A stretch of DNA of 64,000 nucleotides from Halichondria panicea. Lineage: Eukaryota; Porifera; Demospongiae; Suberitida; Halichondriidae. The notes beneath the pieces are model-generated. The model saw only the letters and a program-made list of their open reading frames with translations. It had not been told where the DNA came from and made no database searches. The position numbers were made by a program, and so were the translations under genes. Positions within the stretch are counted from its first letter, which is position 1, and every line of letters begins with the position of its first letter. Positions 25,533 through 37,277 of the stretch are shown piece by piece. The stretch lies in contig NC_087378.1 of NCBI RefSeq assembly GCF_963675165.1, positions 4,707,205 through 4,771,204 of the forward strand, in the 5' to 3' direction.

Positions 25533-26670
25533 AAACCCTTGCACAAACAAGCTCAAGAGAAGGACCGATGTTCCTTCTATTCCCAAGAATAAAAGAAAGC
25601 CTAATATTAAGAAGAAAGGCCAACCTTTATTAACTGATATTGAGCAAGGCAGGGTGTCAGAGATTGACATGACAAAAATAATGGACTGCGTTTATTTCAG
25701 AGTGGAGAAGGAGATGTTTGGAGAACTATTTCCCAAAAGACAACAGATATGGGAACATATAAAGTCCTGTCCTGATGAACTGTATACTTTGGTGAATTAC
25801 TCTGTAAATGAATACCTAAAACTGTATAAGACCTGTGCAAGTGTTGCTGCGAAGGACTCGGAGCTATTTCTAAGATGGTTTCTAAGATGGTTGGGATCTT
25901 TAACTTGTGAAGAAAAACAAACTGATGTAACAAAAACTATGACACAGCTAGTTTGCGGTATCCCTGGTGACAAAGAAACACAAGGGTCTACGGTTGCAAT
26001 TGTTTTGAATGCCGTTCATTGGGGAATAAGCCAACAAATGTCAAATTCATTAGAAAAAATCTCATCATCTCACCATGAAGATACACAACCACCAATAGAA
26101 GAAAAGCCTTCGGATGATGTTGCTATGCACCGCATTTGTGGTTGGGCACTAAAGTCTGCTTCAGACCACCTGAAAGCACAGATGAAAAATGCAGAGCAAA
26201 AGAAGCCTGCTATATTAAACAGCATAAAGAATGTATTGGACTTCGCCATTTCTTTGAAATTACCTAACGCAGACAAACACTTGCTACCTAATCCTGTCAA
26301 TTATTTGGACAGAGGAGGCCTTACATTCCTTAAACCTTCTCTCTGGTCGTAGATGCGGTCTGTGGAGCTAAAGATTGTTGAGAATTTAAACCAAAAATGC
26401 TATCGAATGTATGGCGACAAACTATTTCATGTCACTCACACGGCTATAGTTTCAGACAGAACTTTGTTCAACGAATTTGTTATTGGGGTGGCGAACATTG
26501 AGACTTCTGCGGACGACATTGTTGAAACTTTGTATATAGAACACTACTGAATAAAGTGTGTAATGCTAGGTGTAACGAGTTTTTACGTAATATAGGAAAA
26601 CTGTCATGCATTACCCAAAACAAATCAGTAGACGGTAGTGTATCCTTAAGAGATGAATTGAAAGTTTAAA
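25533..26670 (+). pseudogene. Degraded transposon-derived ORF with in-frame TAG and a frameshift
   Basis: An open frame from about 25533 runs through a basic leader (PSIPKNKRKPNIKKKGQP) and a 230-codon body (MDCVYFRVEKEMFGELF, PVNYLDRGGLTFLKPSLW) to a TAG at 26350-26352. It then resumes in the same frame (MRSVELKIVENLNQKCYRM) to 26552. A -1 shift continues it as KVCNARCNEFLRNIGKLSC and ends SVSLRDELK. YLDRGGLTF is a phrase I associate with transposon-encoded proteins in marine invertebrates. One stop plus one shift marks a young relic. The peptide is otherwise well preserved. Confidence 0.55.
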
Positions 26671-26712
26671 AAAACACACACAATAAAATTGTATTCAAGT
26701 GACGGTAAATAA

Positions 26713-27709
26713 TTATTGTATATAATTGGTCTCCTTTGATAAGTTCGACTGTCTCAAATACAGTTTAGCTGATCGATACTGTTCACCGTCTTTGGAACTT
26801 GACTGTTGTTTTGTAAGGAGAGTTGCCTTAGCTGTTTCATAATTAGCTGCGGTTAGATTACTGCTTGTGGTCTGCTTTAGCTGTCCAAAAATTGTCTCTG
26901 TAGCGCTGCCATTTACTCTTCTGGGGTTGATATAGTAGCCAGGGTTAGAGGTAGTGAAGTCATTAACTAGGCCATACCACATGATACGCATCAAATCCCA
27001 GGTCTGTGTGTGTGTGTGTTTGTATGTATACATGTATCCATAATTACAGCCATTTACCTGCCATGCCAAAAATGTTCGTTTATCTTCATCTTTTTCGCTC
27101 TCTTTTGCCCACTGTGTGAAGAATTCGAATCCTTCCGTCATTCTGCATATTGTAGTTCCATCTTTCTCAAAAACTCTCACTTTTGTACCTAAGATAGATA
27201 TATTCAATAATCATTTCCACACTGGGAGCATCTTTCGGTTTAGGATCACTACGAGCATATTCTCTTAATTCGGCTAGCACTTCATCTTGGTGTTAAAAGT
27301 ATATTAAAATTGCAAAGTGGTGCATGACCTGTACACTAATAATTACCTGCATAACCTTGGACGGTAATACGTTTAGTCGGGTCCATGAGTCTCGAATTAT
27401 GTAGCTCTTTTTGAGTTTGGGCACTCTTGAGCACTGGCTAGCTTGGATACGAGATACTTCTCTTGAGTACATATCTTCAATGATCGACCAACCAAAGGTG
27501 ACATTACCGACTTTGAATGCTCTTGTACCCCCACGTTTTGCGGGTCTTGATTGAAAGAGAGTTGAAATCATATTTTTCAGCTGTGTGAGCGCGTGAGTAC
27601 ACACGTTCGTTACTACAAACCTGGTGGCTGGGGCAAATGACGAAGTGCACAAGTTTTCCAGTATACGGAGAGAGGAATGATGGCTTGATACTATCGGCAT
27701 CAGCCACAC
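26713..27709 (-). pseudogene. Transposase-type C-terminal region, minus strand
   Basis: Segments in order: VGNVTFGWSIIEDMYSREVS and SYIIRDSWTRLNVLPSKVMQ (27350-27530), DEVLAELREYARSDPKPKDA (27195-27290), EKDGTTICRMTEGFEFFTQW and FLAWQ (27060-27185), a small intron with a (GT)n tract (about 27003-27056), then TWDLMRIMWYGLVNDFTT, NPRRVNGSATETIFGQLKQ and LTAANYETAKATLL (26713-27002). NGSA-E-x-IF-x-QLK is a signature I associate with the end of DDE-type transposases in sponges and cnidarians. No N-terminal catalytic part is seen next to it. Probably a relic; exon borders are tentative. Confidence 0.5.
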
Positions 27710-27757
27710 GACTATAAAATTTAGTAACTTAAGCTGACAGCTTTTACGAACCTGTAT

Positions 27758-28045
27758 GCCTTCCGAGGAGCACCAGTCATTTCTTTTATCGTTGTCATGT
27801 TGGCAGGGTTAGGGTTGGACCACAACATGTACTCATAATCGTAGTTTGGTAGAGATTGGAGGTAATTTCAGTCAACAATTTCAGTGTGATCACTCCAATA
27901 AGCCTTCCGAGGAGCACCAGTCATTTCTTTTATCGTTGTCATGTTGGCAGGGTTAGGGTTGGACCACAACATGTACTCATAATCGTAGTTTGGTAGAGAT
28001 TGGAGGTAATTTCAGTCAACAATTTCAGTGTGATCACTCCAATAA
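27758..28045. repeat. 144-bp tandem duplication
   Basis: 27758-27901 and 27902-28045 match from gccttccgaggagcaccag to atcactccaataag. On the minus strand each encodes YDYEYMLWSNPNPANMTTIK. The upper copy also carries the end of an ankyrin-type exon. Confidence 0.9.
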
Positions 28046-28085
28046 GCAACGTCAAGAGCAGTCTGGCCATCATCATCAGTTGCCT
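28012..28085 (-). CDS. Terminal exon with an ankyrin repeat
   Basis: After a ctttgttcag acceptor the frame reads ATDDDGQTALDVAYWSDHTE, then IVD and a stop. DG-TALDVA is the ankyrin consensus. A likely preceding exon at 28193-28281 reads SVSEDVSTSTKDDSGLAYSS and GVDVEDNT, with a gcag acceptor and a gtata donor. It is a small fragment of an ankyrin protein; whether it is still a gene is unclear because the tandem duplication runs through its end. Confidence 0.4.
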
Positions 28086-28430
28086 CTGAACAAAGGTATA
28101 TACATTATAACACGGTATGATTAATGATGATGGTTCTCTCGTTACCACTGTCACTCTGTAAAAAACATACGCCATATGGAGTGATATACTAACTGTATTG
28201 TCTTCGACATCAACACCTGAGCTGCTATAAGCCAATCCACTGTCATCCTTGGTACTGGTGGAAACATCTTCAGAAACACTCTGCAAGAATAAACAAACAA
28301 TAAAATGGAACATAGACTTAAAATGCACACCACCAGTGTAAGAGGTATACTTTGTTGACCATCACGTTCTTGGTTTATATCATGCCCTTTTCTGCATAAT
28401 ACTTGTACTGTTTTTTTTTATTGAAGGGAT

Positions 28431-28622
28431 TCACGTGCTCACATGTACATTCGGGACATTCGGGACACTTGACAGAGCTTTTCTCACAGTTAGCACATAT
28501 TGTCTGGACACATCCATTTCTCCTTCTTGATCAGGGGGTGGTTGGGGCAGGCACCGTGTCCTTACTTTGATGACATCTTCATCTTTATGAATGAGTATCG
28601 CATCCAGATATACTCCATTCAT
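28431..28622 (-). pseudogene. Fragment also found at 29790-29870
   Basis: Minus-strand frame IHKDEDVIKVRTRCLPQPP. The DNA (ggggtggttggggcaggca to tttgatgacatcttcatct) recurs at 29803-29863. Repeated fragment of unknown origin. Confidence 0.4.
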
Positions 28623-30093
28623 CCATTTTTATAAAAATAATGATAATAATTATTATTTTGTTTTAAAGAAGCCTTTTTTGCAGTGTATGCCTTGTTGCAC
28701 TATATACATTGTTAAAATGGTGTGTTAAATAGCGCACTACTTTTCACTGGTAATTTTTAGTGTGTTTTAATGTGCACAACTGTGCATATCTGTGTTCACT
28801 GACACTCAATGTGTGTGTAAACCATAAACCCACAACAAATGTATATACACGCATGATTTTTTTGTTTGCGTTTGACTGCTTCAAGAACATTTGTCTCTTC
28901 ATTTTTATTTTAAACTTATGATTAGTTACATTCATCAGAGTATGAGTGAAGAAGAGTCCAGTTATTCCTATCTCTCACATCTGTTAAACTGTTTTATCGT
29001 ATGAGGGCTTCGACACAAAAATGACAATGCCTACATTGGGAAAAACAGTGTGAAAACTGCTAATGCTCACACTTGATGGGGTGGAGGGACCAGGCGACGA
29101 CCATTCAAAACCACTGCCTTGTATTCATAATAGTTCTCAGAGAACGAAGGACCTGCACAGGTGTATAATACACAGTGTCATACAGACCATCACTGTCAAT
29201 TTAATAAACATGTCGAGTGTGAGAATATCACCTACCGCAGAAGTGGCGAATGAGCACATGTAAAACAGGTACTCCTGTTTTCCTTTTGAGCTTTTGAGCT
29301 TTGGCGCTGGCCATCTAAAATTCTTGTGTTGTAAAATAAATTTTTCCTTTCAAAATGTCATACTATAATTACTATACTGTCGTCATAAGACCGTGGTATG
29401 CCACTCGCCATACTATAATCTCAAATGAGCATCCACAACGAACCATTATTTTTCATAGCTACGTCTAGCATTGTCGCATCTTGGAATCTTTTCTCTCTGT
29501 ACACTGTACTTACTTGAGCGCACAGCTGCTCCATTAATTCCTGGATTGGGGCCGTTACCTCACGGTAGCATATTGCTGCCTCTTGGCATCTCTTATCTCT
29601 ATACAGGAGTGACACTCCTCTCAGTATAGATACTATATTATAATCATAGTGTGACTAGCTGGTCCAGCCAGATACTGCGCACTTACTATAGATATACTCC
29701 ATTCATCCTTGTTGTCTTTTCTCTGGCCATATATACACATTTTATAATGCATCCATTTCTCCTTCTAATTATCGATTATAATAGATCAGAAAAGCAGATT
29801 GGGGGTGGTTGGGGCAGGCACTGTGTCCCAACAGGGACCTTACTTTGATGACATCTTCATCTTTAAGGAACAAAGGACCTACATATTCGCTGGCCTTCTA
29901 AAATTCTTGTAATAAGAAAAATGTCCCTCAGTTGCCAGGCAATGAACTTCACATTTAGAGGATTGGAACGATGGCTGCCTGCAGAAATAAAATGGGGCAT
30001 TAGCAACCTTGAATGTGCATCGATATTATGATTTTTCTTTTAAAAGGAGAAGGCATATTACCCGGCGGCCGTGGTATGACATTCGCCATAATA
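28623..30093. other. No intact gene; duplicated fragments
   Basis: A minus-strand frame at 29421-29615 contains two related peptides (SLLYRDKRCQEAAICYREV and STVYREKRFQDATML), suggesting an old internal duplication. The rest is stop-rich. Confidence 0.35.
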
Positions 30094-30440
30094 TTAAAAT
30101 ACAATACAGACCTCATATCCCCCGTCGACAGCCCTGCTCCAGTCATCAATCACTTGAATGAGAGCTGACACAGTTGAACGTGACGACATAAAGCCCCATT
30201 GCCTTGGGGAAATTGGTGAATGTAATTTCATGTGCTCCTCCAGAAGTGCTTTCACGTGTTTTTTGAAGTGATGGATCACCACTCTTGGGTACGGGAACCT
30301 GAAGGGTAATTACCTGTGCTGATTGATAAATTAAACAACATTGCAAGTGGAGAGGCACTATTTTCTGCAGTACTTTTTAGCATTTTAGGAGATATGCCCA
30401 TAGATTTGCCAGTTTCTAGGTTAACCCTTTAACCGTTGGA
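30094..30440 (-). mobile_element. Non-LTR retrotransposon, start of reverse transcriptase
   Basis: The frames read GISPKMLKSTAENSAPPLAM, then VVIHHFKKHVKALLEEH and ISPRQWGFMSSRSTVSALIQ, then DDWSRAVDGGYEVCIVF. This is the finger region of a CR1/Jockey-like reverse transcriptase (F-R-GRSTVSALL-type motif). The catalytic YADD block and the 3' end are absent, and a frameshift separates the two parts. It continues the minus-strand element seen at 32.4-36.1 kb. Confidence 0.75.
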
Positions 30441-30549
30441 TTCTTAATTAACAGCAAAAAGTGAAATGTCTGTTTATTCTCTATCGGGTTTCCAGAGCAA
30501 TAAAATGCCTAGCAACCATATACCAATAGAATGCCCATACAACAAGGAA

Positions 30550-31038
30550 CAGGAACACGAGCCTGGAGCAGTGCTTCAGAAAACACGAACTAGAGAAGAA
30601 AAGAGCCTATGAGCAAAGAGTGAGGGAGGTGGAACATGCGTCCTTCACCCCCTTAGTGCTCTCCGCAAGTGGGGGGCTAGGAAAAGAAGCAACAGTGTTC
30701 TACAAAAGATTGGCTTCCCTCCTAGCTGAGAAATGGGACCAACCATACCACCAGGTCATAAACTGGCTAAGATGCTCCCTATCATATAGTCTGCTCAGAT
30801 CTGCTATACAATGTGTTCGAGGCTCCCGGTCCTCCCGTGGTCGCGCCATCAAGACCATCCCACAAATGGATTTGGTGTCGGCCGAGGCACACTTATGCCA
30901 AATGGACTAACAAGTATATTTTTCCTTTTTGTATAATTTTTGTTTTTGTTTTTCTTGTTGTAATCTTTATTATTTTGTCTTGCCTAGATTAGTACCCTAC
31001 ATGAGTAACTTTAATTAAAAAAAAAAAAAAAAAAAAAT
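30550..31038 (+). mobile_element. 5'-truncated non-LTR retrotransposon with poly(A) and TSD
   Basis: A frame from about 30550 (NTSLEQCFRKHELEKKRAYE, then ASFTPLVLSASGGLGKEAT and WLRCSLSYSLLRSAIQCVRG) to a TAA at about 30910 is the C-terminal end of a non-LTR retrotransposon protein. An A-run of about 20 bases ends at 31038. The 12-bp sequence tacaacaaggaa flanks it at 30538-30549 and 31039-31050, a target-site duplication. This is a textbook target-primed insertion, inside the older minus-strand element. The tail is still uniform, so the insertion is fairly young. Confidence 0.9.
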
Positions 31039-31147
31039 ACAACAAGGAATAAAATGGTGCAACATGTGTTGCTATTTACGCCCACCCGTTTTTATCATTT
31101 TAAATGCCCGGCCAGCGGTGAGATAAAATCCAAAAAAAAGTTTTTTA

Positions 31148-31449
31148 GGCCACTCCAAATGAGACTGTAGTTTCCCGTCCAACTCGCGCTTCCTGCTTTA
31201 GCTACCGCATTAAATAGTCATTATGGCCATTATTTCTCTAATTATCCAATGAAATATTGAAATTACTTTTTTCTTGTTCTGTTTGTGGGTGTATGTGTGT
31301 ATAGTAACATTTTTGTGGGTGATTAATTAAATTCATTGATGATGCACCACATTTATAATGAGATTCATAGTAATGAATAATCCTGCTCACACCCGCATAT
31401 AATTTACTAGAGTCTCTGACGGGAAACTACAGTCTCATTTGGAGTGGCC
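31148..31449. mobile_element. MITE with 32-bp perfect terminal inverted repeats
   Basis: Arms 31148-31179 (ggccactccaaatgagactg, then tagtttcccgtc) and 31418-31449 are exact inverted copies. The second member at 60427-60566 has the same arms and an internal deletion. No coding capacity. Confidence 0.93.
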
Positions 31450-32400
31450 TTATTGATCATGGTATAAAGGCTTGACTAAGCTTGATTTTCACATCATATG
31501 AATGTAACAGTGCTAAGATATATCAATTTGAATATTACTAACGATGCTACTAACGATGCTTTCCATTACCACCCAAGAGGTACATCGTGGGTATCATTTG
31601 GTTGTTTTGATAAGGTGTACCATCGCCTCTGGTATACATTGTATAACCATCAGCCCTATTGTCACCAGGTATCTCTTTATAACTGCACAGCTAGTGTGAG
31701 TGTGATACCAGGTATCTCTTTAGAACGGCAAAGAGCAGTATGGTACCTTCACTGTCAGACATCAACAAATTTTCATCGTCGCCGGACAGTCCATCATCCG
31801 ATGACACACTTTTGTCATCAGGAAGTTCATCTCCGTCATCGTTGGACAGACCCACTTCCACCAGACGGTCCACCCCCTGATACTGTTGACATCAGAGAGA
31901 AGGTGTGGCTCGGTGAACGATCTATGAAATTTACAAGCTCACATAAAGACTGTTCATTACTGCTAATTCTATTTTAGCTATACGTACTATACTTTAATAC
32001 ACTACTGATATTCTAGCTATACTAAATACTACTTACCAGAGTCACACAGTGCCTGGTCTTTCACCGTCCTGGTCCATAGCGCTAGCGTCTAGGTCCATGT
32101 CATGCAGTCCCAGACAGTTCATCAGCGTCTGGCATAAAGCTGGTAGCCTTTGGGACGTATCCTACTAAACCCGTTCCATGAAGGCGCTTCATCTCTGCAT
32201 CCAAAGTACTTCGAAAGTTCCCAAACCTTTTGGAAGTATCTGCTCATGCATTATTCATTTCTGAGCCTTGCCAGAGTCTGATAGGCCAAGGCGAGGTTGC
32301 TGACTCTCGTCCTCTCTTTTTTTCCTTGAGCTGCTGACCTTTGCTCTGTGACTGTAAAATAAACACATTTGCTTCCTTTTCTTCTCTCCTTCATCAGTTT
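31450..32400. other. No supported gene
   Basis: Includes a short duplicated stretch, accaggtatctctttata at 31666 and accaggtatctctttaga at 31706. The frame at 31498-31977 has no recognisable domain. Confidence 0.35.
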
Positions 32401-33502
32401 CTAGGAGTGAATATTCAGCCCCCTGAAATTCTCAAGATATTCATATACTTCCTGTTCTGTACACAGCAGATCTTTTGGGCAATCAGAAGGGTGTAGGTCA
32501 GCAAATTGGTCAGCGGAGTCATCTATTTCTAGTGGAGGACACTTGAGATTGAAACAAGAATGGAAAAAAATGTTAAGTGCAGTGGCTTTTTCAATTGGTT
32601 TGTCAAATGTCCTGCCATTCTCTTTGAGTGTAGGGATCGAACAAGTGTTACCATTCAGGGTTTTTATTGTTTTCCAAAACAGTTATCATCTTTAGTATTC
32701 AATCTGTCGAAGTTCTTCTTACTTTTTCGAATCATAGATACCACAAGATTTCTTTGGTTTTTAAACCTCTTAGCATCACCAGCTTGATTCGATAATTTAG
32801 ATCTCTTAAAAAGTATATTTCTCTTGGTTATCGCTCTGATAATTTCCTTGTTGATCCAAGGAATTTTTCCTTTAACCTTGATACTTGAAAATGGGTATAC
32901 TAACTTCCATGATTTGCAGGAAGGACGAGTTCCAAGCTGACACACAGGAATCAATGTCATTCGAGTAGAACTCCATTTCCCAATTAGTCTGCTAATGAAT
33001 ATCTCCAAACTTGTCTTCTGATAACTCTTTCTTTGAGGGGACAGTATTTTTTCTTTTTTCAGGGTGAAGAATAAACCCAAGTGATCTGAATTGGTTAGTT
33101 TAGGTATGGATGTACAATTTTCCACATTGTTCGGCCTTGAAACCAGCACCAAATCAATAGTTGATGAATGGCCTGTGCCCGAAAAACGAGTGGGACACTT
33201 GACAATTTGTGATACCGAAAAATTACACACAAGTGTGCATACATGTAATGCGAAGGATGGAAATTAACATTGAAGTCACCAATAATAATTAAATCGGATA
33301 GACAAGACTGATTTATAGTGAGCAGTGCATCTGAGAAAGTATCAATAGAATTTTCTGAGGACGGTGGACGATAAAAGACACCAAGACATAACTTGAGGTG
33401 ATCTCTGAAAGGGATAGGCAACGCCCCACATGATGCTAGATAAATGCAGTGTGTGACGTCACACCCTCTGGTTGGAGGCGAGTTGCACTCAAGAAAGTAC
33501 AC
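32401..33502 (-). mobile_element. Non-LTR retrotransposon, endonuclease C-terminal part and linker
   Basis: Minus-strand frames carry PPTRGCDVTHCIYLASCG, GVFYRPPSSENSIDTFSDAL and LIIIGDFNVNF (33260-33502). A frameshift near 33230 leads to IVKCPTRFSGTGHSSTIDLV and TNSDHLGLFFTL (32664-33230). The linker follows at 32401-32562 (LHPSDCPKDLLCTEQEVYEY), ending in TAG. GDFN and SDH are the conserved metal-binding/catalytic blocks of the apurinic-type endonuclease that nicks the target site. Several stops and shifts show it is dead. Confidence 0.85.
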
Positions 33503-34199
33503 AATGATCCCTATATCTGCTTATTTTTCTCGTAGGGGGCCTAAAAGAGAAATTCAAAGCAATCAGGCATCATGCACACATACACCCAGCACTACTGATA
33601 GCTACAGTTGCTATCTTAGTGGCGAGCTTTCTTTTATTCGGCTTGATTTGTGTGAAAAAAGACCGATTTGTCAGTTTATGTACCTATATCTCCAATATGA
33701 ATTAATTTTATAACATGTGCGTTACACAGAATTAAAGTGTGTTTATAACTGCATGGAACAAAGCATATTTTCCAGCTCTCAATGCAGTGAAGTAGTAGCA
33801 GCACCATGAAACGTTTGTCCGAAGTCCAGAAAGTTTGCGTACCTCTCCTGCTCTTACTGTACATGGTAATCTAGTTTGAAGTGCTCTAAGACACAGTTTA
33901 GGTATTAGAAAGTGGAACACAAGTATCTTTATCTGTATTGTGTGATCAAAGAGATGGCATTTGAAGGACTTGGGAACAGACCTGTTATGGTTTGTAGAGT
34001 GTACTGACACCCCCTTTGGAGCTCACTTTCTCATCACTTTGCATATAGCAGCTCTAAAAGATTAATAGCCTATGTCTAAGTGTATCTGGTGTCTCCTCAA
34101 GAGCACAGTTTGCTATAATACTACAAACTCTTTACTGACATTTTGAGTGCACACACCCCTTTTTGTTCATTACACGCCCCTTTTTAGCAACTCGCCTCA

Positions 34200-34500
34200 T
34201 CCAACGAAAGTGCTGGGTGTTGCCTATCCCTTTCTTTCGTGTATCTATGCTCTGATTAAAGTGACTAGCACAAATTCTAGACCAAGCGGCCCTAAAAGTA
34301 AAATGTTAAAATGAATGCTTTTGTGAATAAACATGGCAACACCGCCACCATTCCTGATCTAAATACATTGTAGTTAGGAATGTATAACTCACTATCTATA
34401 ATATCACTACACAACCATGTTTCTACTAGACAAACAACATCTGGGCAGTGGGTAGCACAAATAGCCCTTAATTCATCTATTTTAGGTTATTAGGCTTAGA
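34200..34500 (-). mobile_element. Non-LTR retrotransposon, endonuclease N-terminal part
   Basis: The minus strand reads KIDELRAICATHCPDVVCLV, then ETWLCSDIIDSELYIPNYNV and GPLGLEFVLVTL. The E-T-W block with its metal-binding glutamate is kept. About 700 bp of unrelated sequence separate it from the GDFN half at 33.5 kb, and the segment around RSGMV has lost bases. Confidence 0.8.
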
Positions 34501-34699
34501 GAAACACTTACTAGTACATGTCATAAGAGCAGTCCTGTTTGTAACCCTGAGAGTTTGCACCCTCCACGTTATGTTGATTGCCTAAGTCTGACCTAAAAAA
34601 GGTGGTTGCGAGTTGTTTTGATCCTCAGTAGGTTCCAACGATTGGTCTACATTGCTACTTTGGGCCTGTGCAGTCCTGTTTGTAACCCTGAGAGTTTGT

Positions 34700-35447
34700 A
34701 GCCTCTACACAGGCTCTCCTTTCTGTTCTTTATCATCACAATCGTTCAATAAGATAAAATACTGTATTATTCGTTCAATGAGATAAAATACGGTATTAAT
34801 TGGAGGAATAAAGAAAGAAATAGACGTAGAGTTAGGAGTATCGGGAAGTCGCGTGAGGGTAGAAGGGTGGTAGAAGGGTGAAAATGAGCGTGGGCATACT
34901 GAGCTAGAGATGTTGGACTGCCCACGCAGAGGTCTACGATGCAGCAAGCTGGACATGGACTTGGAACTGGAAGTTTGCAAGCACTATAGCTAGCTATACT
35001 GTACCTTAGGCTTAGCTAGATGATCTACTAGAATCTAGTCTAGATTGTGTGTTTAGATTCTATCATTATTACCTTTTCTTGTGTCTTTCTACATGCTATA
35101 GTAGAATAGCTTAGTCATCATTAAGCAGGTAGCTACTGCCACCAGAGCTGGCCACACTGGTTCTCTGATCTGACTTGCAGCACAGCTTGGTGGTTGTCTC
35201 AGTGCAATACAGTACAGTCTTATAATTATATTCTGAATGCGTGTGAGAATACCTTACGTCACGATTGTGGGCTACATATCGCCCACGTTCATAAAAATCC
35301 TTGTGGATCACGCGATTTCCCAAACCAGGCCTTACTTTTCTTAACTGTACGCCCATTTCTTTCTTTGCTGCCTCACTATGTCTTTCTTATGTTTATGGAT
35401 GAACAGTGACAACAGCAAGAAAAGTAAGGCCTGGGAACGAGGCTAGA
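34700..35447. mobile_element. Nested foldback elements inside the retrotransposon
   Basis: 34700-34835 (acaggctctcctttctgttc...attggaggaataaagaaag) belongs to the family at 2522. 35318-35440 has arms caggccttacttttctt / aagaaaagtaaggcctg. The host sequence gagagtttgcaccctccacg...ggttgcgagttgttttgatc flanks the insertion on both sides (34550-34625 and 35447-35520), a duplication of about 110 bp. Confidence 0.65.
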
Positions 35448-36070
35448 GAGTTTGCACCCTCCACGTTATGTTGATTGCCTAAGTCTGACCTAAAAAAGGT
35501 GGTTGCGAGTTGTTTTGATCCTCAGGAGGGTCCAGCGATGGGTCTACATTGTCATCTTGAGCATGTGTTCCAAGTGCCTTATCTAGTGGATCGCTAAAGC
35601 GATACAGTGGCTCTAACTTCCACCTAGCTTGCTGATCAATAAGCAACCAGTTATCCTCCAGTCTTTTTAGCTTACTTTCATCACCACGAACAACAAACCA
35701 CCACTTACTTATTTGGGACGATTTAATGGTCTTATATTTCCTCTTCACCGAAAAAGCAACAACATCAACATCTGATATGGACTTAATCGAATCACATAAT
35801 TATCTCTGAGGTAGTTGTAGATCTTCGAGTGCCCCAAATTTTTCTAGAACCAACTACAATAACTTTAGGAGTTTTAGGAGTCTTGTGCTGGTTCTGGTTC
35901 TTGCCACTTTTAACTGGATTGGATGGAACGCCCGCTGAAGCATGAAGGACATTCAATTGACGGTTTATTGTACAAATCTTACGTTTAGGTGTTTTGTAGC
36001 CTCGATCCCAGGCCGCACTTCCCACTAGGGAAGTGGGCATGCCAACAGAGACTTCACTTTCATGACACAT
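35448..36070 (-). mobile_element. Retrotransposon ORF1-like region
   Basis: The frames read VGMPTSLVGSAAWDRGYKTP, KVIVVGSRKIWGTRRSTTT and, after a frameshift, SDVDVVAFSVKRKYKTIKSS, ISKWWFVVRGDESKLKRLED and WKLEPLYRFSDP. The order upstream of the endonuclease fits the first product of the same minus-strand element. ISKWWFVVRGDE is a repeated phrase in marine invertebrate retroelements as I know them. Inactive. Confidence 0.5.
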
Positions 36071-36113
36071 TTGTTATGAATAGCCTGTATTAATTATTAA
36101 TTAATTAATTCTT
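35911..36113. repeat. About 200-bp direct repeat, copy 1 (copy 2 at 36367-36568)
   Basis: ggatggaacgcccgctgaag through gaagtgggcatgccaacaga to ttaattattaattaattaat is repeated 456 bp downstream. Copy 1 belongs to the ORF1-like frame. Copy 2 repeats only its first part, joined to a (GT)n tract. Confidence 0.85.
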
Positions 36114-36287
36114 CTTATTATGATTATCCTTCAGATTGCCACTGCCCGGCCACCCTTATATAGGGATGGGGAAAATAATTCGAGGTTCATCATCATCTTC
36201 TTTCTTGATTGTACAATGTGGCATTGCAGCAACAATACAGATCTATAGATGGATTGGATTCGCCATTAAAGTCAAAATAAATAGATG

Positions 36288-36331
<44 letters not shown>

Positions 36332-36366
36332 CGTGTGTGTTTGGTAAGGGGGTAGTAGCACAAGGC

Positions 36367-36568
36367 TAACTGGGTTGGATGGAACGCCCGCTGAAGCATG
36401 AAGGACATTCAATTGACGGTTTATTGTACAAATCTTACGTTTAGGTGTTTTGTAGCCTCGATCCCAGGCCGCACTTCCCACTAGGGAAGTGGGCATGCCA
36501 ACAGAGACTTCACTTTCATGACACATTTGTTATGAACAGCCTGTATTAATTATTAATTAATTAATTCT
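36367..36568. repeat. About 200-bp direct repeat, copy 2
   Basis: Near-identical to 35911-36113. Upstream of it lies a (GT)n tract preceded by cgccattaaagtcaaaataa, a combination found again at 37200-37270. Confidence 0.85.
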
Positions 36569-37226
36569 TATTGAGAACCCGCAAAGGAGGCTAATCCTAG
36601 CTAGCTATCAAGCTACTGGTATCGACTGCTTGCGCATGCGCTAATATCCCCCCGGTATCTGGGGGCTTTGGATAACATCGTTTATGCTCAGTAAAACTAT
36701 GACATCACAACAAAAGGAAGTGGATTGAAGGAAGTAGATAGAAAGTTCGATTGAAGGTTTCTAGCCCATCGGATAGCATTCTCTGATAGCTACCCTTAGC
36801 CTGCTATGTTAACAAAAGACTCACAGCCCGCAACAGTGTGGATGACGATCGTCTGAAAGGAATGGCGGCTGATAAGAGCATATATGGACAGGCCACGCCC
36901 ATTTAACACTAACTTTGGTGAAAGTCTACTATACTACTGCTACTGATTCTATCAGAAGAAAATAGCAGTACAACAAACCTACACAGCTCTGTCTCTAGCT
37001 AGCTAGCTATATAACTCTGTGTATGACTTTTAGGATATTTTCTCTGATGTATCCAGTATTATAGGAATATTTACGGGAAAAAATCCAATAATTTGGTGCA
37101 TGCGCAAGCAGTCGATAGCAGGCCTTCTTTCAAAGGCCGGTGAAGGAGGCTAGGTGTTTTGTGGCTTGTAGTTACATGTACAAGATCTATAGATGGATTC
37201 GCCATTAAAGTCAAAATAAATAGATG

Positions 37227-37277
<51 letters not shown>

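Noticed and set aside
31498-31977. A 159-codon plus-strand frame
   Set aside because: Low-complexity His/Ser composition, overlaps an open antisense frame, no homology or splice context.
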